Of a stretch of DNA of 44,369 nucleotides, positions 8,101 through 15,902 are shown in pieces (within the stretch, counting starts at the first letter, position 1; the number at the start of each line of letters is the position of its first letter). The DNA comes from Bacteroides sp. OM05-12. Its GTDB lineage: Bacteria > Bacteroidota > Bacteroidia > Bacteroidales > Bacteroidaceae. Location of the stretch: NCBI RefSeq assembly GCF_003438995.1, contig NZ_QSUN01000026.1, positions 1-44,369 of the forward strand, written 5' to 3'. The notes under the pieces were generated by a model that saw only the letters and a program-made list of their open reading frames with translations, was not told the origin of the DNA and did no database searches. The position numbers and the translations under genes are program-made.

Positions 8101-9150
8101 TATGATGGTGATGGTCGGCAAAAAAGGAAAGGAACTTCCGGTAAAGAGATAGAAAATGATAAGGTGTATGCACCGGTTATTCTTTGTGGCCAGGAAACCC
8201 CGCAGCGCGATGACAATGCACTTATGTCGCGTATTATTGTATGCGAAGTTCCCAAGCCTAAAAACCGTACTCCGGAGGAAGTCGAACTGTTTAATCGGCT
8301 CAAAGAAATTGAGGATCCGGATAAGATAGGACTTTCCAATGTTCTTTTTGAAATACTTAAACTCAGACCTCTGGTAATGGATCATTTTCGCAAACTCAAG
8401 CAGAATGCCTATGATGAATTAAAAGAAGCATTGGCTAATTCCGGAGAGATCGACCGTCTTATGAAGACTGCTTCTTTATTCCTGGCCACTTGTCGGCTGA
8501 TTGAGGATTATACTTCTCTGAAATTACCATTTACTTATGATGAATTTTTCATTGTGGCCAGAGATAAGATTAAATTCCAAATCGAATTGATTAGCAAAAC
8601 AGACAAGTTAGCAACCTTCTTCAAAGCTATGGACGTAATGATTGATACGAAAGCGGTACGTGAGGGGCGGGACTTCGCTATTGATACTCCGGACAAAGTC
8701 ACGATTAAAATGCCCGGAGGTGAAAAGAAAGAGGTCGCTTTCCCTGCAGGAACACGCATCCTATTTTTACGCTTGAGTACAATTTATACGAACTTTGCAC
8801 GCAGTTCTTTTAACAGCGAAGAATCGACTCAATCTACCATCGAGCAGAATTTACGCTCTCATCCGAGTTATATCGGTTTAATCCATGCCCGACGGTTTAA
8901 TTGGTATGATGTCACTGAAGTACCTAGAGGGGGATTTGAAGAAGCAAAGATTGTTGATAATGGAATACAAGCCACGACCGATAATACAATGGTTCGGAAA
9001 ATGGAAAAGAGAACTATGAATTCCAGCTGTATCGCTCTCAACTATGACATATTCCGTGAATTGTATGATATTGACTTACAACGTTCTGCTGACAATATTT
9101 CCTCTTTCGATCCGGATAATGAAAATGAGAAGCAGGAACTACCGTTTTAA
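5131..9150 (+). CDS. Primase-helicase: CHC2 zinc finger, Toprim, P-loop ATPase
   Basis: A 1339-residue multidomain replication protein. The N-terminal DnaG-type zinc finger has ligands C37, H40, C58 and C61. The Toprim domain follows, with the metal-binding Glu in LVEGQFD (about 260) and the DAD aspartates (about 304-306). The C-terminal half carries Walker A GPMSSGKT (about 921-928) and Walker B PVVLDEY (about 967-973), then a conserved QET-R-N-MSRI segment typical of superfamily-3-like phage helicases. One chain thus supplies primer synthesis and unwinding at the fork. The region between, about residues 430-880, is not assigned; it includes an acidic low-complexity stretch near 545-560. The start overlaps the upstream stop, and a terminator and iteron region follow. 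Confidence 0.9.
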   Translation: MISKQDIDRIKSALNIVDVIGEFVSLRKAGSSYIGICPFHSDSHPSMTVSPSRQIYKCFVCGAGGDVIQFIQEHENMSFAEAITWCAKKTGIEIQNKELTEEETKKYQELESMRIALRGTTVFFQKYLPEVQKYLDERGFRLTDKVISSFAIGYAPEGNLAAKQMPLAGFSESLLLKVGVLSTTDNGKIYDVFRDRVMFPFIDLNGNVTGFSGRIVTAKEHTPKYANTGDTPVFKKGTQLFGLYQARRAIGRINNVYLVEGQFDVLSMHAAGVENTIAGSGTALTPDQVKLLSRFSQTITLVYDADAAGLKASLKNCELLLRNGLSVKCIILPDGKDPDDIARQEKENTAKWMTNHTIDFVSYFAEVLPSNSLDPEENEQTINTICNLISYVSSATLRLNYIRILADKLSITTELLERKIRDILRNVKDAPKQEEMKPGIYGLDLLQEVRREGESCTLTSDFDQFIRMYGDTPVLYIHGIPSSTDIQKVRKVCTFFTTDCDNLKVNGDGDESDYLESLATFFRAGITNITVIVPATDQEQEQNEDEEYEFEQENQRKDISWIFIKYYIKIHRDFFITYQGDKTPFIERCADLISYADDSVRVVNYKYFHDSLGLTKGAMTDILKPYLGKRKSRMAINAQRTDDDGEDYDPNVLPTYVTENPSYNEMHTQCGFYPKLNKDGEPVCYMFKNNNNSGYSLIGDFFMTPLLHIYSDDDEANKRVLKINRRYYKTPLYIEVPSKALLKKSTIEEKLINLEAVNFTNGEEKHWTKIKEYMSRNFITCTEVQTYGNQQMDGTSRREDNMFYAFSNGIFHVVDGLPKFDPVNELGVVMHNNRNYYLPAFSTIYAGSGRQSDKYELISQLVYKDIPKEKQCSFEQWAELMDQVYKINDNGKWAILFTIMCAFRSNIHCIDRLFTAPFFMGPMSSGKTQIAISIRSMFVSPKYPIFNLNIGTDAAMSTLMSTFRDMPVVLDEYNNKDISDAKFQALKGIVYDGDGRQKRKGTSGKEIENDKVYAPVILCGQETPQRDDNALMSRIIVCEVPKPKNRTPEEVELFNRLKEIEDPDKIGLSNVLFEILKLRPLVMDHFRKLKQNAYDELKEALANSGEIDRLMKTASLFLATCRLIEDYTSLKLPFTYDEFFIVARDKIKFQIELISKTDKLATFFKAMDVMIDTKAVREGRDFAIDTPDKVTIKMPGGEKKEVAFPAGTRILFLRLSTIYTNFARSSFNSEESTQSTIEQNLRSHPSYIGLIHARRFNWYDVTEVPRGGFEEAKIVDNGIQATTDNTMVRKMEKRTMNSSCIALNYDIFRELYDIDLQRSADNISSFDPDNENEKQELPF

Positions 9151-9168
9151 GCAATATTTTTCTGAATG

Positions 9169-9208
9169 TACTCCTCTCTAGCTCACGCCGGTAGAGGAGT
9201 ATTATTTA
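9169..9208 (+). terminator. Terminator after the primase-helicase
   Basis: TACTCCTCT (9169-9177) pairs with AGAGGAGTA (9193-9201) around a 15-nt loop, followed by TTATTTA. It is a 9-bp perfect stem 18 nt after the stop and ends the early/replication transcript. Confidence 0.7.
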
Positions 9209-9680
9209 TAAATATACGGACATTTTAAGAATTCAATGATAAACCGGTGTATTCTATTAACTATTTAAATCCCCCGTACCCCCTAGAATGAAAAAAAGAA
9301 AACATAGAAAGAGAAGTTTTGAAAAGAAAATATTTCAAAACACACGTCCAACTGTCCAACCGTCCAACAAAAAAATACTTTTTAAAATGTAAATGCCTGT
9401 AGTATAGTAGTATATGATTAATTTAGTAGTATATATATATACAACATTGTTGTTGTTTTGTAGGACGTTGTTGGACGTGTTGGATTTGCCTTTCTCTACA
9501 ATCCAACAACTAGAAAAATGCTAAATCCAACAAAATGACTAAAAAAAGCCGTTTGTTGGATATGTTGGACGTCATCCAACACTATTTTTAAGTATATATA
9601 TTTGTGTAACTAATTAATAATTAGTAACTTTAGTAGTATGATAAACGCTATGTTGGACGGTTGGACAGTTGGAAGCGAAA
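9209..9680. other. Iteron-rich region, candidate replication origin
   Basis: About 470 nt hold no convincing gene. They contain thirteen TTGGA/TCCAA motifs in five clusters (9346-9369, 9467-9488, 9499-9530, 9552-9581, 9651-9673). The outermost clusters are a perfect 23-bp inverted repeat (9347-9369 and 9651-9673), each with three tandem motifs. Between them are A+T-rich stretches with repeated TAGTAGTAT (about 9407-9436 and again 9630-9639) suitable for unwinding. A further 9-bp inverted repeat, GTTTTGAAA/TTTCAAAAC, lies at 9316-9341. Position next to the primase-helicase fits an origin bound by a phage initiator. Function is inferred. Confidence 0.6.
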
Positions 9681-10205
9681 ATGAATAAAACCATTTCAAA
9701 AATATTTTTTAATAAGAAAGCTATGATAACGACTAAAATTAATGTTACCCCGTATCTTGCCGAATATATAAAAAGCAAGTTTAATTGCTTGTCTGATGAA
9801 CCTCTGAAAATTCCTGACGCAGAAGACTTGTATCATGTAATATGGAAACTAATGGTAAAACGTCCGGATGGAATAAGCCCTATCGATACTGGAAATCTGG
9901 CTATTATTTTACCGGAAAGACGTGTTGGAAAAGACCCGATGTATTATAACTATCTTAGCCCACGTTCACAAAATATAATAGAAAAATATATCAGTAGGCA
10001 TTTTAATAATGAGCTTCACCAAATGCTTGAAGAGAATGAGCAAAATGGGCGTCCATTAAACAACATAGATGTCGTTCATCAATTTATGTGTGTGTATAAT
10101 ATTGATTCAATAACAGAAGATGCATTGTTAAAAAACTATTATCGGTGGCGTGATCTTGTTCGTCGGAAAGATCGTAGACGGGAGTATAAAAGAAGATATA
10201 AATAA
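9681..10205 (+). CDS. Conserved phage protein beside the putative origin
   Basis: A 174-residue protein. ATG 9681 is chosen over a TTG at 9669 that lies in the last iteron cluster. The middle part reads PIDTGNLAIILPERRVGKDP, then YYNYLSPRSQNIIEKYI, and the C-terminus is very basic (YYRWRDLVRRKDRRREYKRR). I recognise this pattern as a hypothetical protein recurrent in Bacteroidales prophages, without a known function. The basic tail and the adjacent iterons suggest DNA binding, perhaps origin recognition or replication control; this is inference from position and charge. Confidence 0.7.
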   Translation: MNKTISKIFFNKKAMITTKINVTPYLAEYIKSKFNCLSDEPLKIPDAEDLYHVIWKLMVKRPDGISPIDTGNLAIILPERRVGKDPMYYNYLSPRSQNIIEKYISRHFNNELHQMLEENEQNGRPLNNIDVVHQFMCVYNIDSITEDALLKNYYRWRDLVRRKDRRREYKRRYK

Positions 10206-10321
10206 AAAACAAGAAAAAATGGTCAAAATCACTCCGACCAAACTATATGTTTTGTCCCAAAAAGAGGATAAAAAGTCGTAAAATGTCGAACTTGTTAATT
10301 ATCAACTAATTACCAATATAT

Positions 10322-10669
10322 ATGAATGAATTATCAATTATCTTCTCAGTCGTTCCTGTCGGAAATATGAGAAAAAGCAATTATCAGTTTGTAGCAGATC
10401 CATTTGAAATCAAAGCTACACCAGAATTATCCGATTCCGGTCTTGTGTTTAACTGCGACAATGAAATAGTAATAGAACTCCCTGATAAGAAAACATTAGA
10501 GGATTTTTCTTCGGGACAATCTGTGCTAATAAACTGCCAGGACTCGTCTGGTCGCAAATTCAAGATCGGTACTCAAAACATACCGGCGATTGCTTACATT
10601 GCTCCCAATTTGAATTCTGCAAAGCTGTTTATCAAGTGCAAAATGCTCTCTTCACCTCTTACAGTATAA
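10322..10669 (+). CDS. Hypothetical protein preceding the capsid module
   Basis: A 115-residue protein with alternating short hydrophobic stretches suggesting a beta-rich fold; no signal peptide or membrane segment. It ends 6 nt before the first late promoter, so it belongs to the preceding transcript or its own unit rather than the late one. No family is recognised; a small structural or regulatory role is equally possible. Confidence 0.6.
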   Translation: MNELSIIFSVVPVGNMRKSNYQFVADPFEIKATPELSDSGLVFNCDNEIVIELPDKKTLEDFSSGQSVLINCQDSSGRKFKIGTQNIPAIAYIAPNLNSAKLFIKCKMLSSPLTV

Positions 10670-10675
10670 TATACC

Positions 10676-10710
10676 GTCCTTCACCTGCAGTCTTTTTCAC
10701 TCTACTTTCG
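10676..10710 (+). promoter_or_regulatory. Late promoter 1 (capsid module)
   Basis: GTCCTTC (10676-10682), exactly 20 nt, then TACTTTCG (10703-10710): the first of five identically spaced sites. The -7-like half resembles TAnnTTTG, but the upstream half replaces TTTG. A 13-bp imperfect inverted repeat (10685-10698 with 10712-10725) encloses the -7-like element and ends one base before the start codon, so read-through RNA, but not RNA started here, could fold over the start region. Confidence 0.65.
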
Positions 10711-10726
10711 TGGAAAAGACCGCAGA

Positions 10727-11695
10727 ATGAAAAGAAATTATCTTCGTAAGCTCTTACTCTCTCCGGAAAGCAGATTACTCATGACCTCAGATGCATATAC
10801 TGAGGCTATGATGATTTGTTTTCCTCCATCGCTGTCCGGATCACAAATTCAGCCACAATCTTTTTGGGATGAAATTCCGAGTTATAAGGATGAAACAAAA
10901 AAGGCAATAAAGGCAATTGCGGATGACCTGAAGAAATACAGTGAAGTAGCAGCTATTCCTATTTCTGTTGAATACTCTTCAGATGAACTCCCTGAAGGTA
11001 CGATCGCTTATCACCGTATTAAAGGTACAATACTTTCTGAATCGTATTATTGGTTCTCAACTAAACAATTTGAACAGGATCTTCTTACTGCCGAATCTAA
11101 TCCGAACATTTCCGTTCATTTCGTCCATATCAATTCAGGAGGAGGAGAAGCCTGGTATCTTGACCGCCTAAGCGATACAATGCGCTCCCTTTCCAAACCT
11201 ATATATGTGCTATTTGAGAAAATAGGAGGTTCGGCTGCATATTATATCGGTTGTCATGGCTCTACAGTCAATACTTTAACTAAGAATGACAGTATTGGAT
11301 GCATAGGCACGATGGTTAGCTTCTATGATTTTGAAGGTTATTATAAAAAGCTGGGGATAAACAAAGTTGAGGAGTATGCTACGAAATCAGATCTGAAAAA
11401 TAAAAAATATAAAGATCTTAAGGAAGGCCATCCGGAGCAATATATCAGGGAAGAGCTGGACCCTTTATGTGAACAGTTCATTTCGGAGGTCAAACTGTCA
11501 CGTCCTGCGCTTTCCAAACTACCGGAAGATGATCCTGTTTTTCGTGGTGAAACATTCGATGCCATTACTGCCCAACAGAAAGGACTCGTTGACGGAATAT
11601 CCACCATTTCTGAAGCTATCTCTGAAGCATACAATATCGGCCAGGAATGGCTCACCAAGCAAAAAACTCAGAGCCAAATTTTACAGTATTTATAA
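10727..11695 (+). CDS. S49-family prohead (capsid maturation) protease
   Basis: A 322-residue serine protease of the SppA/ClpP-like S49 type used by tailed phages to trim scaffold and capsid. The NSGGGEAW oxyanion-type loop lies about residue 138. The nucleophile is Ser169 in KIGGSAAYY, and the general base is probably Lys220 in ATKSDLKNKKYK. GCIGTMVSFYDF between them is the usual SIGCIG-type strand. The N-terminal 80 residues are specific to phage versions. It sits immediately before the capsid gene, and residues 1-130 of that gene look like built-in scaffold, the expected substrate. Confidence 0.85.
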   Translation: MKRNYLRKLLLSPESRLLMTSDAYTEAMMICFPPSLSGSQIQPQSFWDEIPSYKDETKKAIKAIADDLKKYSEVAAIPISVEYSSDELPEGTIAYHRIKGTILSESYYWFSTKQFEQDLLTAESNPNISVHFVHINSGGGEAWYLDRLSDTMRSLSKPIYVLFEKIGGSAAYYIGCHGSTVNTLTKNDSIGCIGTMVSFYDFEGYYKKLGINKVEEYATKSDLKNKKYKDLKEGHPEQYIREELDPLCEQFISEVKLSRPALSKLPEDDPVFRGETFDAITAQQKGLVDGISTISEAISEAYNIGQEWLTKQKTQSQILQYL

Positions 11696-11713
11696 TCATT
11701 AATTTAGTTAGTC

Positions 11714-13732
11714 ATGAAAGAAAAATTAAAAAAGCAGCTGGCTGCTATCTTTTCAAAGTTAAAGTTGACAGAGAAAGCATCTGCCGGTGAAATGACACAG
11801 GAAGATTGGAATAATGTATTCGAATCTTACAAGAAAGAATTCGGAACAGATCTTCGTGCCGACATGCAAACGGCAGAACAGGAGAGGTTGCAAGCACTTG
11901 AAAGCCAGCAGTCTCAAATCTTGGATATTCTTAACGGAGGAGAAAATAGTGAGGAAACTCCTAAAGGTGATAATGAAAAACCGGATAGTGAGAATTCTGC
12001 AGACGATATCGTGAAGGGTATACAGGAACTTAAAAAGTCAAATGAGGAGTTAACCTCTAAAGTGAATAAGATGGCATCCAAGGCAATTCCGGATAGTCCT
12101 GTAGAAACATTGAACTCAGAAATTAAGGTGAATGGTCCCGGTACCAATAAAACCCATTTCCTGGGTATTGAAAGTGATATGTTTGCTTTGACTCATCGTT
12201 GGAACATGGTGGCCGTTAATCCGGCTTATGCAAGTTTGAATCCTGTTGATGAAGAAGAGGATGGGGTGAAATTCCGTTCTGCAGCAGTTAAGTTTGGTCG
12301 CTCTCTGGCAAACAGATATGCCTTTCTGAAGAATAACAATATGCTTGATCCTAAAAAACTGTCAGCTGGTGAGTTTGGCTTTGATACCTCCAAGCTTCCT
12401 GACGCTGGTTTAGGTGATCAGTATATGATCCGCCGTCAAGATGCATTGATTGCACGTATTCTTGAAATCCGAAATGTAACAGAATTCTTCCCGGTTCGCT
12501 ATGGTATTCAGGATCGTGAGATGATTACCAATGCTTATTTCACCGAAGTAACCCAGGCTTATCAGAAGGGTGAGATTTGGAAAGGTGACATGAAACTTGA
12601 GCCGGAATTCGGTTATGTAGATGACGCAATGATTAAAGTGCTCTTTGGTACAATGAAAGAAATTGAGCGTCAGTACATCGGTTATTTGAATACGGATGGA
12701 TCTGATCCTATTAAATGGTCGATGATTGAGTTTAACCTGTTGAATATCTACAAGAAGATGCAATATGAGCAGAATGAACGTCGTATCATGGGTATCTATG
12801 TGAAACCGGAATCGGGTGTTGCAGGAAGTTATCTGAATGCATCTACAGGTATTGTTTATACATTGGTCCGTTATTACCATGAAAACAAGATGTTGCTTCA
12901 TGGTGATGATGCTTATCAAGATTATGATAACCAAACAATGTTAGAGGCCGTTCAGCAGTTTGTTGAAGATATTCAATCTACATTACCACAAAATCAGGTA
13001 CTCAAGGATAAATTCCTCTATTTAAATGAGAACCATAAGTCATGGTGGAAAAAGAATATCCGTACCATTTATGGAAAGGATACGGATTTCAGCGGACCGG
13101 ACAGTTATCTTAATGTTGTACCTGATACGGAAGTTCACATTAAATGGTTACCTAATATGGGACAATTGAAGCTCATGTTCATGCAGACTCCGGGTAACTT
13201 GATGTTCCTTGAATTCATTGCCGGTGAAATGTTTAACATCAAGATTAAGGATGACATGGAACTTGTCAAGGCATGGTCTACGTGGAAAGAAGGTACGGGT
13301 GCAAGTTTTGTTGGTCCTACATTCAAAAACAAGGCAGATCTCGTAGCCAATGCTTATGAGCTTCAGCAGATATTCATGAATAAACCATGCAAATCTTTAG
13401 CTGCGGATGATACAACTGTAACTACTGGTCTGAAAGAACCGTTCTGGTTTGTTACAGCAGAAAATACCAAGGCTACTGCTATTACCGATATTACCGGAGC
13501 CCGTGCGGGAGTTGCTTATATCATTGAATGCGGTTCTACAACCAATGCATCGACTATTGCCAAATCTGGAAAGTTTGATAGTATTACCGCCGCCTGGAAT
13601 CCTACGGAACTTGGCGACTATATTATGGTAATCCTGAATTCAAAGAATAAATTCATAGAATTGGAGCGTTGTGTTGGTGGCGTTAGAGCTGTAAATAAGC
13701 TTTTGCAACCGAATGTTCCGGGAGCAAGATAG
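11714..13732 (+). CDS. Major capsid protein with N-terminal scaffold-like region
   Basis: A 672-residue protein. Residues 1-130 are charged, coiled-coil and low-complexity (KKSNEELTSKVNKMASK), resembling the delta/scaffold domain removed by prohead proteases. Residues about 140-570 form the globular coat domain. Residues about 583-655 look like an added beta domain (ITDITGARAGVAYIIECG, TIAKSGKF, ELGDYIMVILNS) that also appears at the end of the following tail gene. The role follows from position after the protease, size and layout; no capsid signature is diagnostic by eye. A GC-rich terminator follows at once, as for many abundant virion genes. Confidence 0.75.
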   Translation: MKEKLKKQLAAIFSKLKLTEKASAGEMTQEDWNNVFESYKKEFGTDLRADMQTAEQERLQALESQQSQILDILNGGENSEETPKGDNEKPDSENSADDIVKGIQELKKSNEELTSKVNKMASKAIPDSPVETLNSEIKVNGPGTNKTHFLGIESDMFALTHRWNMVAVNPAYASLNPVDEEEDGVKFRSAAVKFGRSLANRYAFLKNNNMLDPKKLSAGEFGFDTSKLPDAGLGDQYMIRRQDALIARILEIRNVTEFFPVRYGIQDREMITNAYFTEVTQAYQKGEIWKGDMKLEPEFGYVDDAMIKVLFGTMKEIERQYIGYLNTDGSDPIKWSMIEFNLLNIYKKMQYEQNERRIMGIYVKPESGVAGSYLNASTGIVYTLVRYYHENKMLLHGDDAYQDYDNQTMLEAVQQFVEDIQSTLPQNQVLKDKFLYLNENHKSWWKKNIRTIYGKDTDFSGPDSYLNVVPDTEVHIKWLPNMGQLKLMFMQTPGNLMFLEFIAGEMFNIKIKDDMELVKAWSTWKEGTGASFVGPTFKNKADLVANAYELQQIFMNKPCKSLAADDTTVTTGLKEPFWFVTAENTKATAITDITGARAGVAYIIECGSTTNASTIAKSGKFDSITAAWNPTELGDYIMVILNSKNKFIELERCVGGVRAVNKLLQPNVPGAR

Positions 13733-13762
13733 TTTTTCATAGGTTGTGTTTTTAAGGTTAGG

Positions 13763-13788
13763 GGGCGCACCATCGGCGTGCGCCTTTT
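13763..13788 (+). terminator. Terminator after the capsid gene
   Basis: GGCGCAC (13764-13770) pairs with GTGCGCC (13778-13784) around a 7-nt loop, followed by TTTT. It lies 32 nt after the capsid stop and 39 nt before the next start. It probably attenuates rather than blocks, because no late-type promoter is visible before the next gene. Confidence 0.75.
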
Positions 13789-13826
13789 ATCAGAATCAAT
13801 TAATTATTAACTCAAATATTATTTTT

Positions 13827-14825
13827 ATGAAACCAAATGATTTAATTCGTTCTCTTCAAAAAGGCATGAAAGCTAGACATCGCCTTCAGTTGAAGTTTTT
13901 TCTTTCGTTAATGACTTTTTTTGCCATAATTTTTATTGTTGGTGCAATACTTGATCATGAATCTGCAGCATTTTGTATGACAGGTTTTGGAGGCGTGTCT
14001 ACAGCAAGTATGATGGCAATAGGTTCTGTTGGTGATGTATCAGATAAGTTTACCTTTGGCAGCAATATTACTTATCAAGTTTATTTAATTGATATCAATC
14101 AGTTAGACAGGTCTAAAACTTTTCCGAAGCCCAATGCGAGTCGTCAGGTTTCAACTCTGCCTATGCTTAATGGAGAATATATGCAATATTTTGAAGCGCA
14201 TGACTTCCCGACGTATGTAGGTAATGGAGAAAAAGGGGATATCACTTCTACCGGTACCAATACTTTTTCCATCATCATGGGAGGAATAAGGGACAAGCTG
14301 ATGAATTTTGCTGAAGATCATATCGGAGGAAAATTTATTATACTGTTTAAGGAAATTGAAACCACCCAGTGGGAGATACTTGGTTCTGACGAACGGCCGA
14401 TTATTCTGAAATCTTTTGAGGCAAAGAATGATAAAGACGGACGTTATATAACTTATACGTTTGAACGCAGTTCTGTAAATCAATACAACCATTATACTGG
14501 TAATATTATTACTGCTCCTCCTGCAGTTCATACGGCAGGTTCTACAGCTCTTGCCATTAAAGCTGGTCAGGATATTTATTCCATACCTGATGGAGCGTCC
14601 GCTACTTATGCAATAGCAACTGTATCGGGAGTTACGTCTTCAGACAAAGGACGTATTATCACTTTAAGGGGTACAGGAGCTGATAAGGCAGCTACTATCG
14701 CAGACAATACAACTTTCATATTGGAGGATTCTGCGACTTGGACTGCAAAAGCCGGCTCATCGATTACATTTAAAGTTTTCGATGCAAGTACGCTTGTAGA
14801 GGTATCACGTGTGCAAACAGCTTAA
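13827..14825 (+). CDS. Probable tail tube protein with N-terminal membrane-like segment
   Basis: ATG 13827 is chosen because a longer frame from 13746 would run through the terminator. The 332-residue product starts with a basic stretch and a hydrophobic helix (FFLSLMTFFAIIFIVGAIL, about 27-45). From about residue 63 (MAIGSVGDVSDKFTFG) it resembles Bacteroidales phage structural proteins, probably tail tube. The last about 70 residues resemble the capsid C-terminal domain. A membrane helix is odd on a tube subunit; the ATGs at 14010 and 14013 could be the true start, with a small membrane ORF read in frame upstream. Tail tube is a moderate inference from position and length. Confidence 0.6.
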   Translation: MKPNDLIRSLQKGMKARHRLQLKFFLSLMTFFAIIFIVGAILDHESAAFCMTGFGGVSTASMMAIGSVGDVSDKFTFGSNITYQVYLIDINQLDRSKTFPKPNASRQVSTLPMLNGEYMQYFEAHDFPTYVGNGEKGDITSTGTNTFSIIMGGIRDKLMNFAEDHIGGKFIILFKEIETTQWEILGSDERPIILKSFEAKNDKDGRYITYTFERSSVNQYNHYTGNIITAPPAVHTAGSTALAIKAGQDIYSIPDGASATYAIATVSGVTSSDKGRIITLRGTGADKAATIADNTTFILEDSATWTAKAGSSITFKVFDASTLVEVSRVQTA

Positions 14826-14834
14826 TTTATAGCC

Positions 14835-15482
14835 ATGTATAGTTTTAAAGAGAAAAATAAAATCTATAAGGATATGCAGAATTCAAACTTTGTTGAAGCA
14901 GATCTTGACCTGCTTCACAAAGTTTGGCCTTCGCATCCTCTTATTCCAAGAGCTAGGCGAAATCCTATCCGGTATGCGAATGAGGTGCTTTATGCTCTTT
15001 TGGATAAAGCTACGAGAGAAGATATCCGGCTTAATCGCCGGCAGTATGAACAAACTAAAGAGCTGAATGATGGAGACAATAATGCCGGGGGATCAGACAC
15101 AATTCCCGAAGGAGGAGATAATAAATCCGATATCGCCAATGCAGGAGCAGACAATCCTTCCTCCGATGATGGAGACGATAACATCCATGTAGAGGATAAA
15201 TCAGAGCTGGAGAAACAATTGGAAGAAGTCACTCAAGCACATGAGGAATCAGAACAACGTGTAATGGAAGCTGAAGAACGTGTGGAAGAGTTGGAAGCTG
15301 ATAACGAGGAATTGCAGGAACAGCTAGAGGATGCAGCTCAGGCATGTGAAGATGCTCAAGCAGCTCTTGAGGAAGAAAAAAAAAGTCCGAAGCCATCCAA
15401 GCTCAAAACCGTAAGTTCCAAAAAGAGTCCGAATACCCGAACATCAAATGGAAAAAGCTCGAAGACAAAGACGTCCAAATAG
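14835..15482 (+). CDS. Acidic coiled-coil protein, frameshift donor
   Basis: 215 residues in the zero frame. Residues about 5-65 are globular (KVWPSHPLIPRARRNPIRYA), 75-118 acidic low-complexity linker, and 120-182 a long coiled coil (EEVTQAHEESEQRVMEAEER). After A9 at 15376-15384 the zero frame becomes a lysine/serine tail (SPKPSKLKTVSSKK), whereas the -1 frame continues a natural helix into the next ORF. The product may be two proteins, short and extended, like tail assembly chaperones G and GT, and it follows the tail-tube-like gene as those do. Here the tape measure lies far downstream, so that role is uncertain. Confidence 0.7.
   Translation: MYSFKEKNKIYKDMQNSNFVEADLDLLHKVWPSHPLIPRARRNPIRYANEVLYALLDKATREDIRLNRRQYEQTKELNDGDNNAGGSDTIPEGGDNKSDIANAGADNPSSDDGDDNIHVEDKSELEKQLEEVTQAHEESEQRVMEAEERVEELEADNEELQEQLEDAAQACEDAQAALEEEKKSPKPSKLKTVSSKKSPNTRTSNGKSSKTKTSK
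15376..15384 (+). promoter_or_regulatory. Slippery A9 run, probable -1 frameshift site
   Basis: Nine A residues sit in the zero-frame reading GAA-AAA-AAA-AGT, containing the classic A-AAA-AAA heptamer. The -1 frame has a TGA at 15368-15370, opens just before the run and stays open to 15898. AGGAAG directly upstream could act as a Shine-Dalgarno-like stimulator, though it is closer than in dnaX. Confidence 0.6.
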
Positions 15483-15523
15483 CAACTATCATTTATAACG
15501 ATCGTGTCAATACGTATCGCGAA

Positions 15524-15898
15524 ATGAAGGTTCTAGATAAGGAACTCGACCAGAAACCAACTCCACAGAAGGTGAAAAAAATGGCAGAGTTACGCATCCG
15601 GAACCTTCTTGCTTTTTCCGAGTTGCAGAGTTACAACGATACCGGCAAGTGGAGATACAAACATCCCATCATTGCCCATCAGTCGGAACGTTCGCAATTG
15701 GAAGAATTACGTCGGACCAATCCACAGGAATTTCTAAGACAATACGCTGCCTGTCATGACAATATCAAACGTTATACAAGCTATCTCAAGAATCCATCTA
15801 GGGAAGTCCGACGGGAGAAAGATAGGATTAATCTCACTCGCCATAAGGAGCGCGAGATACTGTTCAAATCAATTTTAGAATCAACAAATAATAATTAA
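15524..15898 (+). CDS. Downstream frame, probable -1 frameshift extension
   Basis: The first ATG is at 15524 (124 codons), but the frame is open from 15371. The upstream codons read AQNRKFQKESEYPNIKWKKL and DKDVQIATIIYNDRVNTYRE, which look like real protein. There is no ribosome binding site before the ATG. The likely product is therefore a fusion of about 354 residues made by slipping at 15376-15384. The C-terminal part is basic and helical (RIRNLLAFSELQSYNDTGKW, NIKRYTSYLKNPSREVRREK). Function unknown; DNA packaging or tail assembly fits the position. Confidence 0.65.
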   Translation: MKVLDKELDQKPTPQKVKKMAELRIRNLLAFSELQSYNDTGKWRYKHPIIAHQSERSQLEELRRTNPQEFLRQYAACHDNIKRYTSYLKNPSREVRREKDRINLTRHKEREILFKSILESTNNN

Positions 15899-15902
15899 GA
15901 TC

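Noticed and set aside
9288..9392. 34-codon basic micro-ORF in the origin region
   Set aside because: It crosses the first iteron triplet and inverted repeat; no supporting ribosome site or conservation is visible.
10219..10281. 20-codon micro-ORF after the origin-side gene
   Set aside because: Too short to support from sequence alone; start context is plain A-rich spacer.
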